Made by a program: the position numbers and the translations under genes. Shown here one piece after another: positions 53,645-63,865 of a DNA stretch of 64,000 bases. This DNA is from Burkholderia sp. GAS332 (GTDB taxonomy: Bacteria; Pseudomonadota; Gammaproteobacteria; Burkholderiales; Burkholderiaceae): assembly GCA_900142905.1 (NCBI GenBank), contig FSRV01000002.1, forward strand, positions 1,364,001 through 1,428,000, written 5' to 3'. Numbering within the stretch: position 1 is the stretch's first letter; each line of letters opens with the position of its first letter. The notes beneath the pieces were generated by a model. It worked only from the letters and a program-made list of their open reading frames with translations, was not told the origin of the DNA and did no database searches.

Positions 53645-54496
53645 ATGAACGCGACCGCACCGCATCTCACCGACGACCCCAACATCATCCGCACCGCCGA
53701 CCACACGCGTCTTTTCTACCGCGACTGGGGACACGGCACGCCGCTCGTGTTCCTGTCCGGCTGGACGCTGAACTCCGACATGTGGGCCTATCAGATGGAA
53801 CCGCTGTCGCGCCTCGGCTGCCGTTGCGTCGCGTATGACCGCCGCGGCCACGGCCGTTCGAGCGATCCAGGGCGAGGCTACGACTTCGACACGCTTGCCG
53901 ACGATCTCGATAGCGTGTTGAGCACGCTCGATCTAAGCAACGTGACACTAGTCGGACATTCGATCGCAAGCGGCGAAGCGGTGCGCTATCTGACGCGGCA
54001 TGGTTCAGCGCGCGTGGCCCGAATTGCGTTCATCGCGCCCGCAGCCACGCCGTATCTGTTGAAAACGGAAGACAACCCGAACGGGATCGACGCCGCACTA
54101 TTCGAGCAAGGCCGCGCCGCGCTGAGCCGTTCCTTCCCCGACTGGATCGAGGCCAATGCCGCACCTTACTTCGGCCCGGGCGTGTCGCGCGCGCCGCTCG
54201 ACTGGACAATCCGCATGATGCTGCAAACCTCGCATCAGGCCATGCTCGAACTCGCCCATGTTCAGACCATCACCGATTTCCGCGCGGAGCTGGCCCGCGT
54301 CCGGGTGCCGTCGCTGGTCGTGCATGGCGACCGGGACGCCTCTGCGCCGCTCGAGCTGACCGGGCGACCGACCGCGGCGCTGATAGCGGGCGCTTCACTG
54401 AACGTCTACGAAGGCGCCGGCCACGGTCTGTACTTCACGCATGCGGAGAAGTTGAACCAGGATTTGCTGGCGTTCCTGGGCCGCCGGCCGGCTTAG
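53645..54496 (+). CDS. Alpha/beta-hydrolase (non-haem chloroperoxidase-like)
   Basis: 283 aa. Nucleophile elbow GHSIASG (Ser106), Asp in VVHGDRDASAPLE and His in GAGHGLYFTH form the triad. FLSGWTLNSDMWAYQM supplies the oxyanion region. Chloroperoxidase-like members hydrolyse esters or make peracids; true substrate unknown. AAAGAGG precedes the ATG. The last 62 bases overlap the end of the convergent MscS gene. Confidence 0.88.
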   Translation: MNATAPHLTDDPNIIRTADHTRLFYRDWGHGTPLVFLSGWTLNSDMWAYQMEPLSRLGCRCVAYDRRGHGRSSDPGRGYDFDTLADDLDSVLSTLDLSNVTLVGHSIASGEAVRYLTRHGSARVARIAFIAPAATPYLLKTEDNPNGIDAALFEQGRAALSRSFPDWIEANAAPYFGPGVSRAPLDWTIRMMLQTSHQAMLELAHVQTITDFRAELARVRVPSLVVHGDRDASAPLELTGRPTAALIAGASLNVYEGAGHGLYFTHAEKLNQDLLAFLGRRPA

Positions 54497-56990
54497 GGTC
54501 GACGGGCACTTGATCTTCCACCGGCGCGTCGGCTGTTCTGGCCGCCGCCTTCAACGAAGCAGCGGCAGGCGGCGTTGACGGCGGCTGGTCCTTCGCTGCG
54601 CCCTTGGGGCCGTCATCCGGTGCACCGTTCGATTCGACTTTGGCCGGTTCGCTCAGCGGGTCCCACGTCAGCAAATGCCGCTGCGGGTTCGCGATTGCGA
54701 TGCCGCGCGCGCTGAACTGGTCGAGAATGCGCCGGTTGAATTCGCGCTGCACGCCCCAGCGCGCGGTGTCGCGGCATTGGATCTGGCCGGCCAGTGTGAC
54801 CGCCGAGCCATCCACACCATCCACGCCCCAGAAGCTGAAGTCGGACAGGATGCCGTCCTTGAACTTCTCGTCTTCGCGCAGCGCGGCGCCGATTTCCTTC
54901 AACGTGGCGATCGCCAGATCGACATCCTCGCCGAACACGATATTCACTTTCACCGCCGCATTGCCGAGTCCGCGATTGGTGTTGTTCACCGTCGTGACTG
55001 AACTGAACGGCACGGTGTACAGCGAACCGTCGCTGCCGCGCAACCGTACGGTGCGGATCGATAGATATTCAACCGTACCGGACACGCCCGCGAGCGTGAC
55101 CCAGTCGCCGACCTGCATGGCGTTTTCCATCAGCAGGAACATGCCGGTGATGAAATCCTGCACCAGCTTTTGCGAGCCGAAGCCGAGCGCCACGCCGAAA
55201 ATACTCGCGCCCGCCAGCAGCGGCCCGATGTTCACACCGAGTTCGCTCAGGCCGGTGAGCACCACCACTAGCGCGATCACGCAAAAGAGCGCGCTGCGCA
55301 GCATCGGCAGCAGGGTGCGCAGACGTGCGGCACGCACGAGGTCGCCGCTGGTGGTCCAGCGGTCCAGCCGCCGTTCGATTGCCACGTTGGCGCCTTCCCA
55401 CACCACCAACGCGATCACCGCAGCCACCCCGATCGTGACGATCGCCGAAGCCAGCCGATGGCCGATCGAACCGGTCTGGAACAGCTCGCCGACGTCGACG
55501 CCCCATACCTGCAGCAGCGCGAGCGCGGTAACGATGCCGATGATCCACGAGACGACCCGCCGCAGCAACGGGTAATACCGGTAGGCATGCTGCTGCACGA
55601 GCGTCTTCTCCGCGTCACCCTCTACGTGGAATAGCCGTGCCATGGCGCCGAAGATCACGATCGCGATGACCCGCGCGCCCACCAGGATCGCCAGCGTAAA
55701 GCCGCCGAGATGCAGCAGGGTGCGATAGCCGTTCTGCACGTCGAGCGCCCAGATGAACCACAGTGCCATCACCACGAATATCGCGAACCATGCCCACGCA
55801 TCGGCGAGCGCATTGCCGAACATTTGCAGCGATTTGCTCGCGGCAAAGCGGTTGCGGATCAATTCGCCGACCGGCTTCGCGCATTTGAGGATCAGAATCG
55901 AGATCATGATGTGGCCGGCGAGCGCGACGACCTTCATCAGCGCGAGATGCGCCGCGTCGTTCAGGCCGAGCGATTGCGCGATCTCCGCGATCGCCGAGCC
56001 GGCGCCGACCACGGCGACGATCCGCACGATCCAGCGCTGCACGAAAACGGCCCACACATCGCTCATGCGCAACAGACGCAGGCGCGGGGCAGTCGGCTGC
56101 AGGAAGAAGCCACTGGCTATCACGATCAGGCGGCATAGCACGTAGATATCGATCAGCGAATCGAGCGCGCGGTCTTGCGGCGTGCCGTCGTCGGTGACGA
56201 TCGACATCAGCGCGCTCGCCGCGCCGATAAATACCGCCAACGGCAACAGGCGCAGCACCATGGTCAGCAGCGCGCGCGGCAGACGCTGCAGGAGCGTCAA
56301 GTGATGGATGGCGCTCTGCTTGACTTTGGCTTCGGGCGCTTTGCCGGTTGCGGCAGGCGTGGGCGAGGACGTTCCGGTCGTCGCTGCCTGCGCGGTGCCG
56401 TCTTCATCGCCACGTTCGCGGCGCGCGGCGAGGGCCGTGTACGCGCGGCGCAACAGGCGGCGCGCGAACCATTCGAGCACGAGCGCGGGCAGCAGCGCCG
56501 CCAGCAGCGACCCTACGACCTGACCCAGCACGCTACGCGCTTGCGGGTTGGTCGATTGCCAATGCCACCACGCACGCACCGACGCTACGTCGAGCAACGC
56601 GGCGACCGAACTGCGCAATGACGTGCCGAGGTGCGCGGCCCAATGCGCGCCCTGACGCGCCAGTTGCGAGGCGAGGCCATTGGACTGGAACGCGGCGGGA
56701 ACGAGCGCGGCGGCGCCGCTGGCGGCGTGTGCCGCCGCGGCCGCAGCCGCCGAGGCAGGCGGCGCGCTAAGGGCGCCCGCGGCGGCGATCGCCTGCAGGG
56801 TGTCGCTGACTTGCGCGCGACGGGTGGGGTCATTGAGGACGCTGAGGGCCTGGCGGGCCTGTTCGGGCGTCAGGGTGAGCGCGGCGCCGGATGCCGCGGA
56901 TGCGGCGGCGGGTTGCGCCGCGGCGGCAAAGGCCGGCGACGCGCTCAGGAAGAGAAAAACGAGAAACCAGGCGTGAAATAGTTTGCGCAT
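54435..56990 (-). CDS. Large MscS-family mechanosensitive channel
   Basis: 851 aa. Start at 56990 (MRKLFHAWFL...) gives a clean signal peptide ending at about PAFA; the longer reading upstream lacks it. About ten hydrophobic segments follow; the MscS core (about 590-760) contains LLAGASIFGVALGFGSQKLVQDFITG, the pore helix, and GDWVTLAGVSGTVEYLSIRTVRLR, the beta domain. The extended N-terminal periplasmic and membrane part makes it an MscM/MscK-size channel. It protects against osmotic downshock. Ribosome site weak; overlaps the convergent hydrolase. Confidence 0.92.
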   Translation of the reverse strand: MRKLFHAWFLVFLFLSASPAFAAAAQPAAASAASGAALTLTPEQARQALSVLNDPTRRAQVSDTLQAIAAAGALSAPPASAAAAAAAHAASGAAALVPAAFQSNGLASQLARQGAHWAAHLGTSLRSSVAALLDVASVRAWWHWQSTNPQARSVLGQVVGSLLAALLPALVLEWFARRLLRRAYTALAARRERGDEDGTAQAATTGTSSPTPAATGKAPEAKVKQSAIHHLTLLQRLPRALLTMVLRLLPLAVFIGAASALMSIVTDDGTPQDRALDSLIDIYVLCRLIVIASGFFLQPTAPRLRLLRMSDVWAVFVQRWIVRIVAVVGAGSAIAEIAQSLGLNDAAHLALMKVVALAGHIMISILILKCAKPVGELIRNRFAASKSLQMFGNALADAWAWFAIFVVMALWFIWALDVQNGYRTLLHLGGFTLAILVGARVIAIVIFGAMARLFHVEGDAEKTLVQQHAYRYYPLLRRVVSWIIGIVTALALLQVWGVDVGELFQTGSIGHRLASAIVTIGVAAVIALVVWEGANVAIERRLDRWTTSGDLVRAARLRTLLPMLRSALFCVIALVVVLTGLSELGVNIGPLLAGASIFGVALGFGSQKLVQDFITGMFLLMENAMQVGDWVTLAGVSGTVEYLSIRTVRLRGSDGSLYTVPFSSVTTVNNTNRGLGNAAVKVNIVFGEDVDLAIATLKEIGAALREDEKFKDGILSDFSFWGVDGVDGSAVTLAGQIQCRDTARWGVQREFNRRILDQFSARGIAIANPQRHLLTWDPLSEPAKVESNGAPDDGPKGAAKDQPPSTPPAAASLKAAARTADAPVEDQVPVDPKPAGGPGTPANPGSTSPHA

Positions 56991-57198
56991 AGGGTGTAAG
57001 GCGGGGTACCAGGTGCGTACAACGGTGCCGGGGCCCGTGGATCGGTTCAGCGGCGTGACCTTGAACCGACACGGGCTGAGTCGTACAAGTTCCATCCGCG
57101 GCGGCTTTCGGTGCTTTCGGTGGTTGTGCGAAAGTTTGGCCAGTCGGATCGAATTGTAACGTCAGGTAGCAGAAAGCTTGCCTGCCCGGCGGCGGCGC

Positions 57199-57549
57199 CT
57201 ATTCCGTTGCTTCCACCGAGTCCGTCGCCGCCACCCCGAGCGTGCCTTCGACCACCTCGGTGAAGGTGCGCTCCTCGCGCAGAATGAAGCGTTGCGTTTG
57301 CGCGAACCTGAAATTTTCGCGCGCCTCGGCGTCGGCTCGCAGCCTCGCCCGATAGGCTTCATACGCGGCGAGGCTGTCGAATGCGATCAATCCCCAGGCG
57401 ATGTCGTTGGTGCCTTCATGGGGCAGAAAGTAGCCGATCAAGTGACCGCCACAGCGGGGAATAATGCGGCCCCAGTTGCGCGCGTATTCGTTGAAGGCAT
57501 CGCGTTGGAATGGGTCGATCTGGTAACGGATAAAACAGGTAATCGTCAT
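57199..57549 (-). CDS. NIPSNAP family protein
   Basis: 116 aa. [44 protein letters not shown] is the NIPSNAP/ferredoxin-like dimeric fold start. ATG 57549 follows GGGAG at seven bases; a TTG two codons upstream is less likely. Soluble. Function not established; family members bind small ligands or act as stress proteins. Alone between the channel gene and the exporter. Confidence 0.88.
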   Translation of the reverse strand: MTITCFIRYQIDPFQRDAFNEYARNWGRIIPRCGGHLIGYFLPHEGTNDIAWGLIAFDSLAAYEAYRARLRADAEARENFRFAQTQRFILREERTFTEVVEGTLGVAATDSVEATE

Positions 57550-57666
57550 GTGCAAGCTCCCGTTCGGGTAAGGGTGATAGTAATAAGCACCTGAGCACCA
57601 GTATGGCGACCGGCTGACCGCGACGTTTCACTGCATGCTGAACTGTCGATGGGATGGCACACAACG

Positions 57667-59334
57667 CTACGGCTCGCTTTTCGAGCGGATCGTCACAGCC
57701 GCCAGCGCCGCGCCGGCCAGCGCACACAGCGCCGACACCAGCGCCACCGCCCGCAGCGCCGCACCCAACGCATCGGCTTGAGCCTCGATCACTTTGGCCT
57801 GCGAAGCGTTTTGCGTGGCGGCGGATGGCGCTGCGCCTGCATCCATACCGGTTTGTGCCAGCCGCGCTGCCAGACGCACCGCCTGCGGCATATTCAACGC
57901 ATCGAGCCGCGCGTCGAGCGCTGCGTCGTGCGACCACACGAACACAATCCCGAGTACTGCAATCGCCAGCAGACTCGCCACTCGGGCGACGGCGTTATTG
58001 ATGCCCGAGGCGACACCCGTACGCGCGGCGGACACCGACGTCATCACGGTCGTCGTCAGCGGCGCGACGGTGATCGTCATGCCGAGCCCGAGCACCACAA
58101 GCGCTGGAAAGAAGCCGCGCCAATATTCCCCGCGTACCCAGGGCAGCGCCAGCATCGCAAAGCCAATCGCCGCGATTGCCGGCCCGACGCCCAGCAGGAC
58201 CCGTGCACCATAACGGCCTGTCAGGCCACCGGTGAAACGCGACAACAGGCCAATCGTCACCGGTAGCGGCAGCAGCGCGGCGCCTGCCTCGGTCGCGCTA
58301 TAACCATACGCGCGGATCAGCGTGAACGGCAGGAAGAACAGTGCGCCGCCCAGCCCAAAGTAGAGCAGCAGCGTGACGAGGTTGGCGCCGACGAAGTCGC
58401 GCGAACGGAACACGTCGAGCGGCATCATCGGATTGCGGGTCTTCGCTTCGAGCGCGACGAAGCCGGTCAGCACGAGCAGGCCGCCGAGGACCGACGCCAG
58501 CACCCAACGGTCGCCGAAGCCGTGCGCCGAGGCGCGGGTCAGGCCGTAGGTCAACGCGCCGAGCCCTACGGCGGCTGCGACCGCGCCCAGCCAGTCGAGC
58601 CTGGACAGCGTGTGCCCCGCGAGCGCGGGGTCCGGGTTGGATTGATTGTCTTCCTGCCGGCTATCCGGCACGGCGATGATCGCCAGCGCGATGGTTGCGC
58701 ACGCAATCGGTACGTTCAGGAAGAAAATCGCCCGCCATGAAAACGCATCGACGAGCCAGCCGCCTGCGACTGGCCCGACTGCCGACGTAATCGCACCGAC
58801 ACCGGCCCAGGTGCCGATCGCTTTGCCGCGCTCCTTATCGTCGAACACCGCGCCAATGATGGAGAGGCTGCTCGGGACCAGCAGCGCCGCGCCGATGCCC
58901 TGCGCGGCACGCGCCGCGATCAGGGCGCCGACGCCCGGCGCGAGGCCGCAGCCGATCGAGGCCAGCGTGAACAAGCCAATCCCCGCGATAAACACGGTGC
59001 GCCGGCCGAGCTTGTCGCCGAGTGAGCCGCCCACCAGCACCAGCGAGCCGAGAAACAGCAGATAGGCGTTGACCACCCACTGGATCGCCGCGACGCTCGC
59101 GCCCAGTTCGGTCTGGATCGACGGCAGCGCGACGTTGACCACGGAGCCGTCGATGAACGCCATGCTCGAGCCAAGGATGGTCGCGGCGAGCGCGAGCTTT
59201 TTGCGCCGGCACGGGTGTTCGAAGCTAGCAGGCTGCGCGCGGATGGCGAGCGCGTCGCACGGGCTCGCCTGGGCGGGGAGGACGGAGGAGGGGCGGCGCA
59301 CTTGCGCCGGAGCGTGCTGATCGGCCAAGTCCAC
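57667..59334 (-). CDS. DHA2-family MFS exporter (second copy)
   Basis: 555 aa, 14 predicted membrane segments. Signatures: [17 protein letters not shown] (D1), [11 protein letters not shown] (motif A), [23 protein letters not shown] (motif C). About 45 residues of Ala/Pro-rich N-terminus precede TM1. A GTG start at 59334 is assumed; its ribosome site is poor and an internal start is possible. Unlike the exporter at 12.7 kb it has no regulator beside it. Substrate unknown. Confidence 0.9.
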   Translation of the reverse strand: MDLADQHAPAQVRRPSSVLPAQASPCDALAIRAQPASFEHPCRRKKLALAATILGSSMAFIDGSVVNVALPSIQTELGASVAAIQWVVNAYLLFLGSLVLVGGSLGDKLGRRTVFIAGIGLFTLASIGCGLAPGVGALIAARAAQGIGAALLVPSSLSIIGAVFDDKERGKAIGTWAGVGAITSAVGPVAGGWLVDAFSWRAIFFLNVPIACATIALAIIAVPDSRQEDNQSNPDPALAGHTLSRLDWLGAVAAAVGLGALTYGLTRASAHGFGDRWVLASVLGGLLVLTGFVALEAKTRNPMMPLDVFRSRDFVGANLVTLLLYFGLGGALFFLPFTLIRAYGYSATEAGAALLPLPVTIGLLSRFTGGLTGRYGARVLLGVGPAIAAIGFAMLALPWVRGEYWRGFFPALVVLGLGMTITVAPLTTTVMTSVSAARTGVASGINNAVARVASLLAIAVLGIVFVWSHDAALDARLDALNMPQAVRLAARLAQTGMDAGAAPSAATQNASQAKVIEAQADALGAALRAVALVSALCALAGAALAAVTIRSKSEP

Positions 59335-59479
59335 TCCCGCGTGGATGAACGGCTTTCAGCATAGCAACGCCAGGCGGGATCCGATAGGTGGTTGTCCGGC
59401 GCTGATTGCAGCGCCAATGTGCGCGGCAATCAGTACGGTAATGTCTGCGGCGGTCTGCCCGCTCAGGCAGCCCGCCAGA

Positions 59480-60907
59480 TCAAACCAGCGATTGCGCGTG
59501 CCGCTCCGCTTCGTCGTCCGCGCCGTTGGCGCTCGACGCGCGCCCGGCCGCCGGTTCCTGATGCAGCCGGTTTGCATGGATCAGGCGATACAGTGTGGCC
59601 CGCGAAATGCCGAGCTCGGCCGCGGCCTCGGATAGTCGATAGCCGTGCCGCTGCAACGCGTGCTCGATGGCGTCCTTTTCGGCCTTGCTGCGGATCTCCG
59701 CCAGCGTCACTGCCGGCCCGTTGTCGGCTTCCGGCAAGCCGAGGTCGTTTGCCGTGATAAAGCGGCCCTCGCTCATCACCACGGCGCGGCGCACGCAGTT
59801 GATCAGCTCGCGCACGTTGCCCGGCCACGCATAGTTCGACATGGCGACGATCGCGTCGCTCGACAGCCCGCGCAATTTGCGCGCGCCGTCCTGCCGGTAC
59901 ATGCTGAGCGCGTAGTTGGCGAGCAGCTTGATGTCGCCGCCGCGCTCGCGCAACGGCGGCTCGATAAGCCGCAGCACGCACAGGCGGTGATACAGGTCGG
60001 AGCGGAAGCGGCCGTCTTCGACGGCTCGGTCCAGATCGACGTGCGTCGCTGAAATCACCCGTACGTCGACTTTGATCGGCCCATTGCCGCCCAGCCGTTC
60101 GATGGTGCCTTCCTGCAGGAAGCGCAGCAGCACGGCCTGGCACTCGTGCGGCATGTCACCGATTTCATCCAGAAACAGGGTGCCTTCGTTCGCACTTTCG
60201 ATCCGGCCGATCTTGCGCTGTAACGCACCGGTAAAGGCACCACGCTCGTGGCCGAACAATTCGGCTTGCAGCAGGCTCGGCGGAATGGCCGCGCAATTGA
60301 TCGCGACAAACGCCTGGCCGGCGCGCGGCGAGCGCTCATGAATCGCACGGGCGGTCAGTTCCTTGCCGGTGCCCGATTCGCCGGCGACGAACACCGGCGC
60401 TTCGGTCGCGCTGCATTTGTCGATGCGCCGGTATAGCTGCTGCATCGCCTCGCATTGCCCAACCATGCCGTGCCGGCCGAGCGATGGCTCCGGCGCGACG
60501 GGCGCGTGCCGCAGGCTCGACAGCCCGTGCGCGTGGCCGAGCGCGAACACGAGCCGGTCGTTCAGCCACGGCCGGGTAACGAAATCAAAGCAATAGTCGA
60601 GGATGAAGCGGCTGACCAGTTCGTTTTCCGCCTGGCCCGGCGCGATCTGCGCGACCCAATTGGTTTCGACGCGCCGCATGCAGGAGGCCAGCACGGACAA
60701 ATATTGGGACGTGCAGTCGCTGGGTAATTCGACGAGGCCAACCTTGATATTGCCGCGCTCGATCAGGCGTTCGGCAGTCGCCGTGTTCCTCGCGTGCATC
60801 ACTTGCCAGCCCGATGCGGCCAGAAAGCTGGCGAGGTCCTGATCGGGCGAGTTCGACACGTATAGAACGGTGCGTTCGGTCTCGACAGGCGTGCAAGTCG
60901 TATTCAT
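59480..60907 (-). CDS. Sigma-54-dependent activator with VpsR-like receiver
   Basis: 475 aa. N-terminal ~130 residues form a receiver-like domain without the usual phosphorylated Asp (VGLVELPSD), as in VpsR and FleQ. The AAA+ part has Walker A GESGTGKE (176-183), the sigma-54 contact GAFTGA (223-228) and GTLFLDEIGD (Walker B). A Fis-type helix-turn-helix ends it (LSEAAAELGISRATLYRLI). GGGGG precedes the ATG. VpsR regulates exopolysaccharide in Vibrio through c-di-GMP; here the divergent locus starts with a sigma-54 promoter and a CpaE-like gene, so it probably controls a surface structure. Confidence 0.92.
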   Translation of the reverse strand: MNTTCTPVETERTVLYVSNSPDQDLASFLAASGWQVMHARNTATAERLIERGNIKVGLVELPSDCTSQYLSVLASCMRRVETNWVAQIAPGQAENELVSRFILDYCFDFVTRPWLNDRLVFALGHAHGLSSLRHAPVAPEPSLGRHGMVGQCEAMQQLYRRIDKCSATEAPVFVAGESGTGKELTARAIHERSPRAGQAFVAINCAAIPPSLLQAELFGHERGAFTGALQRKIGRIESANEGTLFLDEIGDMPHECQAVLLRFLQEGTIERLGGNGPIKVDVRVISATHVDLDRAVEDGRFRSDLYHRLCVLRLIEPPLRERGGDIKLLANYALSMYRQDGARKLRGLSSDAIVAMSNYAWPGNVRELINCVRRAVVMSEGRFITANDLGLPEADNGPAVTLAEIRSKAEKDAIEHALQRHGYRLSEAAAELGISRATLYRLIHANRLHQEPAAGRASSANGADDEAERHAQSLV

Positions 60908-61619
60908 GTTACCCCCGGATCGTTGCTACTCTCATAACGGCTCTTTGACGTACTGGACAGACCGGCAATGACAATTTCGCGGTAGCGGCAATGGCGGGGG
61001 GCATGATGCGGCCGTGCGAGCCACAGGGTGTTACACATCGCACAGGTAGTAGAACGGCGTTCAACACGGATACCGCCTGACTATTTCATCCCCGAATCAC
61101 AAATATGCCGTTTTATAGCTCGGTGGTCTGACATAGGCGCTCTACGTGGCGCATGGTCTAACGATAAGCGAAAGCGCATTCGAGCGCCATACAAACAAAT
61201 CTGGATTCTGAAACGATTCTCTCGCAGCAACGTCTGTACTTCCCGGTCAAAAAAAACCAGTCAACCCCGGCTATGCGTGGTGGGCCACAGAGCGTTGCAA
61301 ACCGGATTGTCGTCTTCGCGCCGAGGACACCGCACCTTCGACTCACGATGTCTCAAGCTTGCGACACATTGGGCAAGAGCTGCGATAGCTGTTTCGGGTC
61401 CCGAAGCATCGGCACATTTGACCGGGGCACGCCGCAAAACGCGGCCGGACACGGTTCGATGAGGATCGCGTCCGGTCACGCAAACAGGTCGATCCCTCTG
61501 CAACGCAGCAACGGGGGAGTCCGTCGTGTGTCGAATTCGAATCAACCTGTGACGCAAGGCAGGGTCCGGTACGGTGCGGTGCAGCAACAATCGCCGCGCG
61601 GCAAGGGATTGAGGGTGCA

Positions 61620-61635
61620 TGGCACAGCCATTGCA
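61620..61635 (+). promoter_or_regulatory. Sigma-54 promoter
   Basis: TGGCACAGCCATTGCA fits the consensus TGGCACR-N4-TTGCW without mismatch: GG at -24 and GC at -12. It points to the small gene at 62147 and the CpaE-like gene; transcription should begin near 61646. Confidence 0.8.
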
Positions 61636-61801
61636 TTAGGAGCTTCACAAGCGAATGCATTGCCACCGGGTTCCGGAAGCACGGGGAAAGCAGCCGGAGC
61701 CGGGCGGCAAACATAAGCTTCGTAAGCACGGCCGGGGTAGCCAATGTGTCTTACGAGGGTGCGGCGGGGCCACTGAAAAAGCAGACGTCAAAAAAACGGG
61801 G

Positions 61802-61832
61802 CGAATGATCGATACGAAGTATCGGCCATTCG
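61802..61832 (+). promoter_or_regulatory. Leader hairpin with GAA loop
   Basis: Fourteen bases (61802-61815) pair with 61819-61832 with one mismatch and one G-U pair around GAA. No T-run follows, so it is a leader structure rather than a terminator. Confidence 0.5.
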
Positions 61833-62146
61833 TCACCGGACGACGTGAAGCGCGGACCCCGCCACTTTTTCCGTCAAACTGGACGGATTCGGGGTGGATG
61901 GACGAAGTTGATCGTCATAACGACAGATATCGTGCTCGTGCAACTCGCGAGCACACGACAGGCAGAACAGGGAAGGGGCGCGTACGGTCAGGATCGGCCG
62001 GCGCGAAAGCAGCGGGGAGGAATGGTCAGAGCCTCCATAGAGGGGCATCGGTTACGAGGTGAACCCGGGGTGCCGTGCTCACGCGTTAGCGCGGGCACGG
62101 CTTACCCGGACGCGGCCTTGAAATGGTTCACCATTCGGGGGTTGTC

Positions 62147-62434
62147 ATGAAAACAATCAGCAAGCCGGCCGCTTCGCGGCTGGCCCACCATACCGAGGCG
62201 CGTGGCGCCGGTCTCTCATATCGGCGTCACTTTGCGCGGCAGCAGCCATTGTTCGCCGCGCCGTCGGCGGATCTGCTCACGCTGGTGATTGCCGAGGCGA
62301 TAAAGCGCAAAGCGCAGCCTGAGATTCAGCACGACGTGCTGCGCGACGCGATCTATGAGCTCCCTGTTTCGCCCGAACGAGGCCAGAATCGCGGTGCGGA
62401 CACCTATCCATCCGACCCCGACGACTACGTCTGA
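62147..62434 (+). CDS. Small protein of unknown function, first gene of the CpaE-like locus
   Basis: 95 aa, not recognised. ATG 62147 follows GGGGG by seven bases. N-terminus is basic and His-rich (KTISKPAASRLAHHTEARG), the middle is a helix (LLTLVIAEAIKRKAQPEIQHDVLRDAIYEL cut into two parts), the end acidic. No signal peptide or membrane part. It lies 66 bases before the CpaE-like gene and is probably co-transcribed from the sigma-54 promoter. Confidence 0.55.
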   Translation: MKTISKPAASRLAHHTEARGAGLSYRRHFARQQPLFAAPSADLLTLVIAEAIKRKAQPEIQHDVLRDAIYELPVSPERGQNRGADTYPSDPDDYV

Positions 62435-62500
62435 GCGTCGACTCTCATTGACTGACGCGGCCTTTCCAACTGAAAGGCTTCGGGCCGATGGAGCCCCGAC

Positions 62501-63703
62501 ATGATCGACATTTTCCTGATTTCGTCCTGCGCGGAGCGTGCGCCGCAGATCGCCGCGCACCTTTCGGAAAGCGGTGTGGTGTATCGCTTGCGCACCGCTT
62601 ACTGCACGGTGCGGCAGTTGCGCATGCACGCCGACGCAATCAGGAGTGCCGATCTGCTGATCGTCGACGATGTCGATCTGAGCGCGCGCGAACTGGACGG
62701 CGTCGAAGAGGCGCTCGCCTGCTCGCCGGCGTTGAATTGCATACTGGTCACGCCGGCGCCGTCCACCGCCTTGCTGACCGCGGCGATGCGCGTCGGCGTG
62801 CGCCATGTGTTGCCATGGCCGCTCGATGCTGGCGAGATCGCCGCCGTGCTCACCCAGATCGCCGCGAAAAAAAGCGCGGGCGTGCGCCGTGCCGGGCGGG
62901 TTGTCTCGCTTGCCTCGTGCAAGGGCGGCAGCGGCACGACGCTGATTGCCGTGAATCTCGCCTGGTCGCTTGCCGCATTGCGCCACCGGCGCGTGTTGCT
63001 GATCGATCTCAGCCAGCAATTCGCCGATGCCAGCCTGCTCATGGCCGACAAGCCGCCGCCCGTGACGCTTGCCGATCTGTGCTCGCAGATCGACCGCCTC
63101 GACGCCGCGTTGCTGGACGCCTGTGTGATGCATGTCCACGCGAACCTCGACGTGCTGGCGGGCGCCGGCGACCCGCTCAAGGCCGCCGGGTTGCTGCCCG
63201 CGCAGTTGGAGCAAATTCTCATGCTGGTGCGCGAGCGGTATGACGCGGTGCTGATCGACATCGGCCAGAGCCTCAATTCACTGACGATCCACGCACTCGA
63301 TTACAGCGATGCAATCTGTATGGTGGTGCGGCAAAACCCGCTTTACCTGCACGGCGGGCGCCGGATGCTGGATATTTTCAAGGAACTGGGTTATCCGCCC
63401 AACAGGGTGCGGGTCGTGGTGAATCAATACGACAAGAACGCGCGCATCAACTTGGCGACGCTCGAACAAACCCTCGGCGCGAAGGTCGCGCACCAGCTTC
63501 CGCGTGACGAAAAGCAGGCCAACGAGGCGCTCAACCGCGGCGTGCCGCTCGTCACCTCCGCCCACGACAGCGCGCTGGCGCAAGGCATCTGCCTGCTCGC
63601 CGACATGCTGTGGCCGGCCATCGCCGAGCCCCGCAAAGGCATGCTCGGCCGCCTGTTCGCGACGCGGCCGGACGTGCCGCCCCGGCTGGAACCCGGTCAC
63701 TGA
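62501..63703 (+). CDS. CpaE/TadZ-like ATPase with receiver-like N-terminus
   Basis: 400 aa. Residues 1-115 are a receiver-like fold (LLIVDDVDLSARELDGVEEAL, MRVGVRHVLPWPLDAGEIAAVL); residues 130-380 are a MinD/ParA-type ATPase with an atypical Walker A, CKGGSGTT (140-147), and VVLID-type Walker B (VLLIDLSQQF). Such architecture marks CpaE/TadZ, which place Flp/Tad pilus machines at the pole. GGAG precedes the ATG. No other tad gene is inside the window, so the pilus link is by family only; BcsQ-like function in cellulose synthesis is less likely. Confidence 0.85.
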   Translation: MIDIFLISSCAERAPQIAAHLSESGVVYRLRTAYCTVRQLRMHADAIRSADLLIVDDVDLSARELDGVEEALACSPALNCILVTPAPSTALLTAAMRVGVRHVLPWPLDAGEIAAVLTQIAAKKSAGVRRAGRVVSLASCKGGSGTTLIAVNLAWSLAALRHRRVLLIDLSQQFADASLLMADKPPPVTLADLCSQIDRLDAALLDACVMHVHANLDVLAGAGDPLKAAGLLPAQLEQILMLVRERYDAVLIDIGQSLNSLTIHALDYSDAICMVVRQNPLYLHGGRRMLDIFKELGYPPNRVRVVVNQYDKNARINLATLEQTLGAKVAHQLPRDEKQANEALNRGVPLVTSAHDSALAQGICLLADMLWPAIAEPRKGMLGRLFATRPDVPPRLEPGH

Positions 63704-63865
63704 GCCAATCCGGCCGCCGAGCTTCGCTCGCCAGCATTAGAGCCTAGCGCCCGTGGCATGATATGGACATCAGGCCGATGCGACTGCTACGCTGCGGCAC
63801 TGACGGACCGTAGGCCTTCACGCAGCAGGCTTGAAAAATAATTCGCATATCGAAATGAGCATCCC

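Larger units (their letters stand above)
60908..62146. other. 1.2-kb divergent regulatory region of the sigma-54 locus
   Basis: I find no gene here; open frames lack ribosome sites and family likeness. Contents: a -24/-12 promoter (61620-61635), a palindrome TTCGGG-T-CCCGAA (61393-61405) 215 bases upstream of it that could be an activator site, and a hairpin (61802-61832) in the predicted leader. The leader from the promoter to the first start codon is about 500 bases. Confidence 0.5.

Noticed and set aside
61273..62062. Open frames in the sigma-54 regulatory region
   Set aside because: No ribosome site, odd amino-acid composition and overlap with promoter and hairpin elements.
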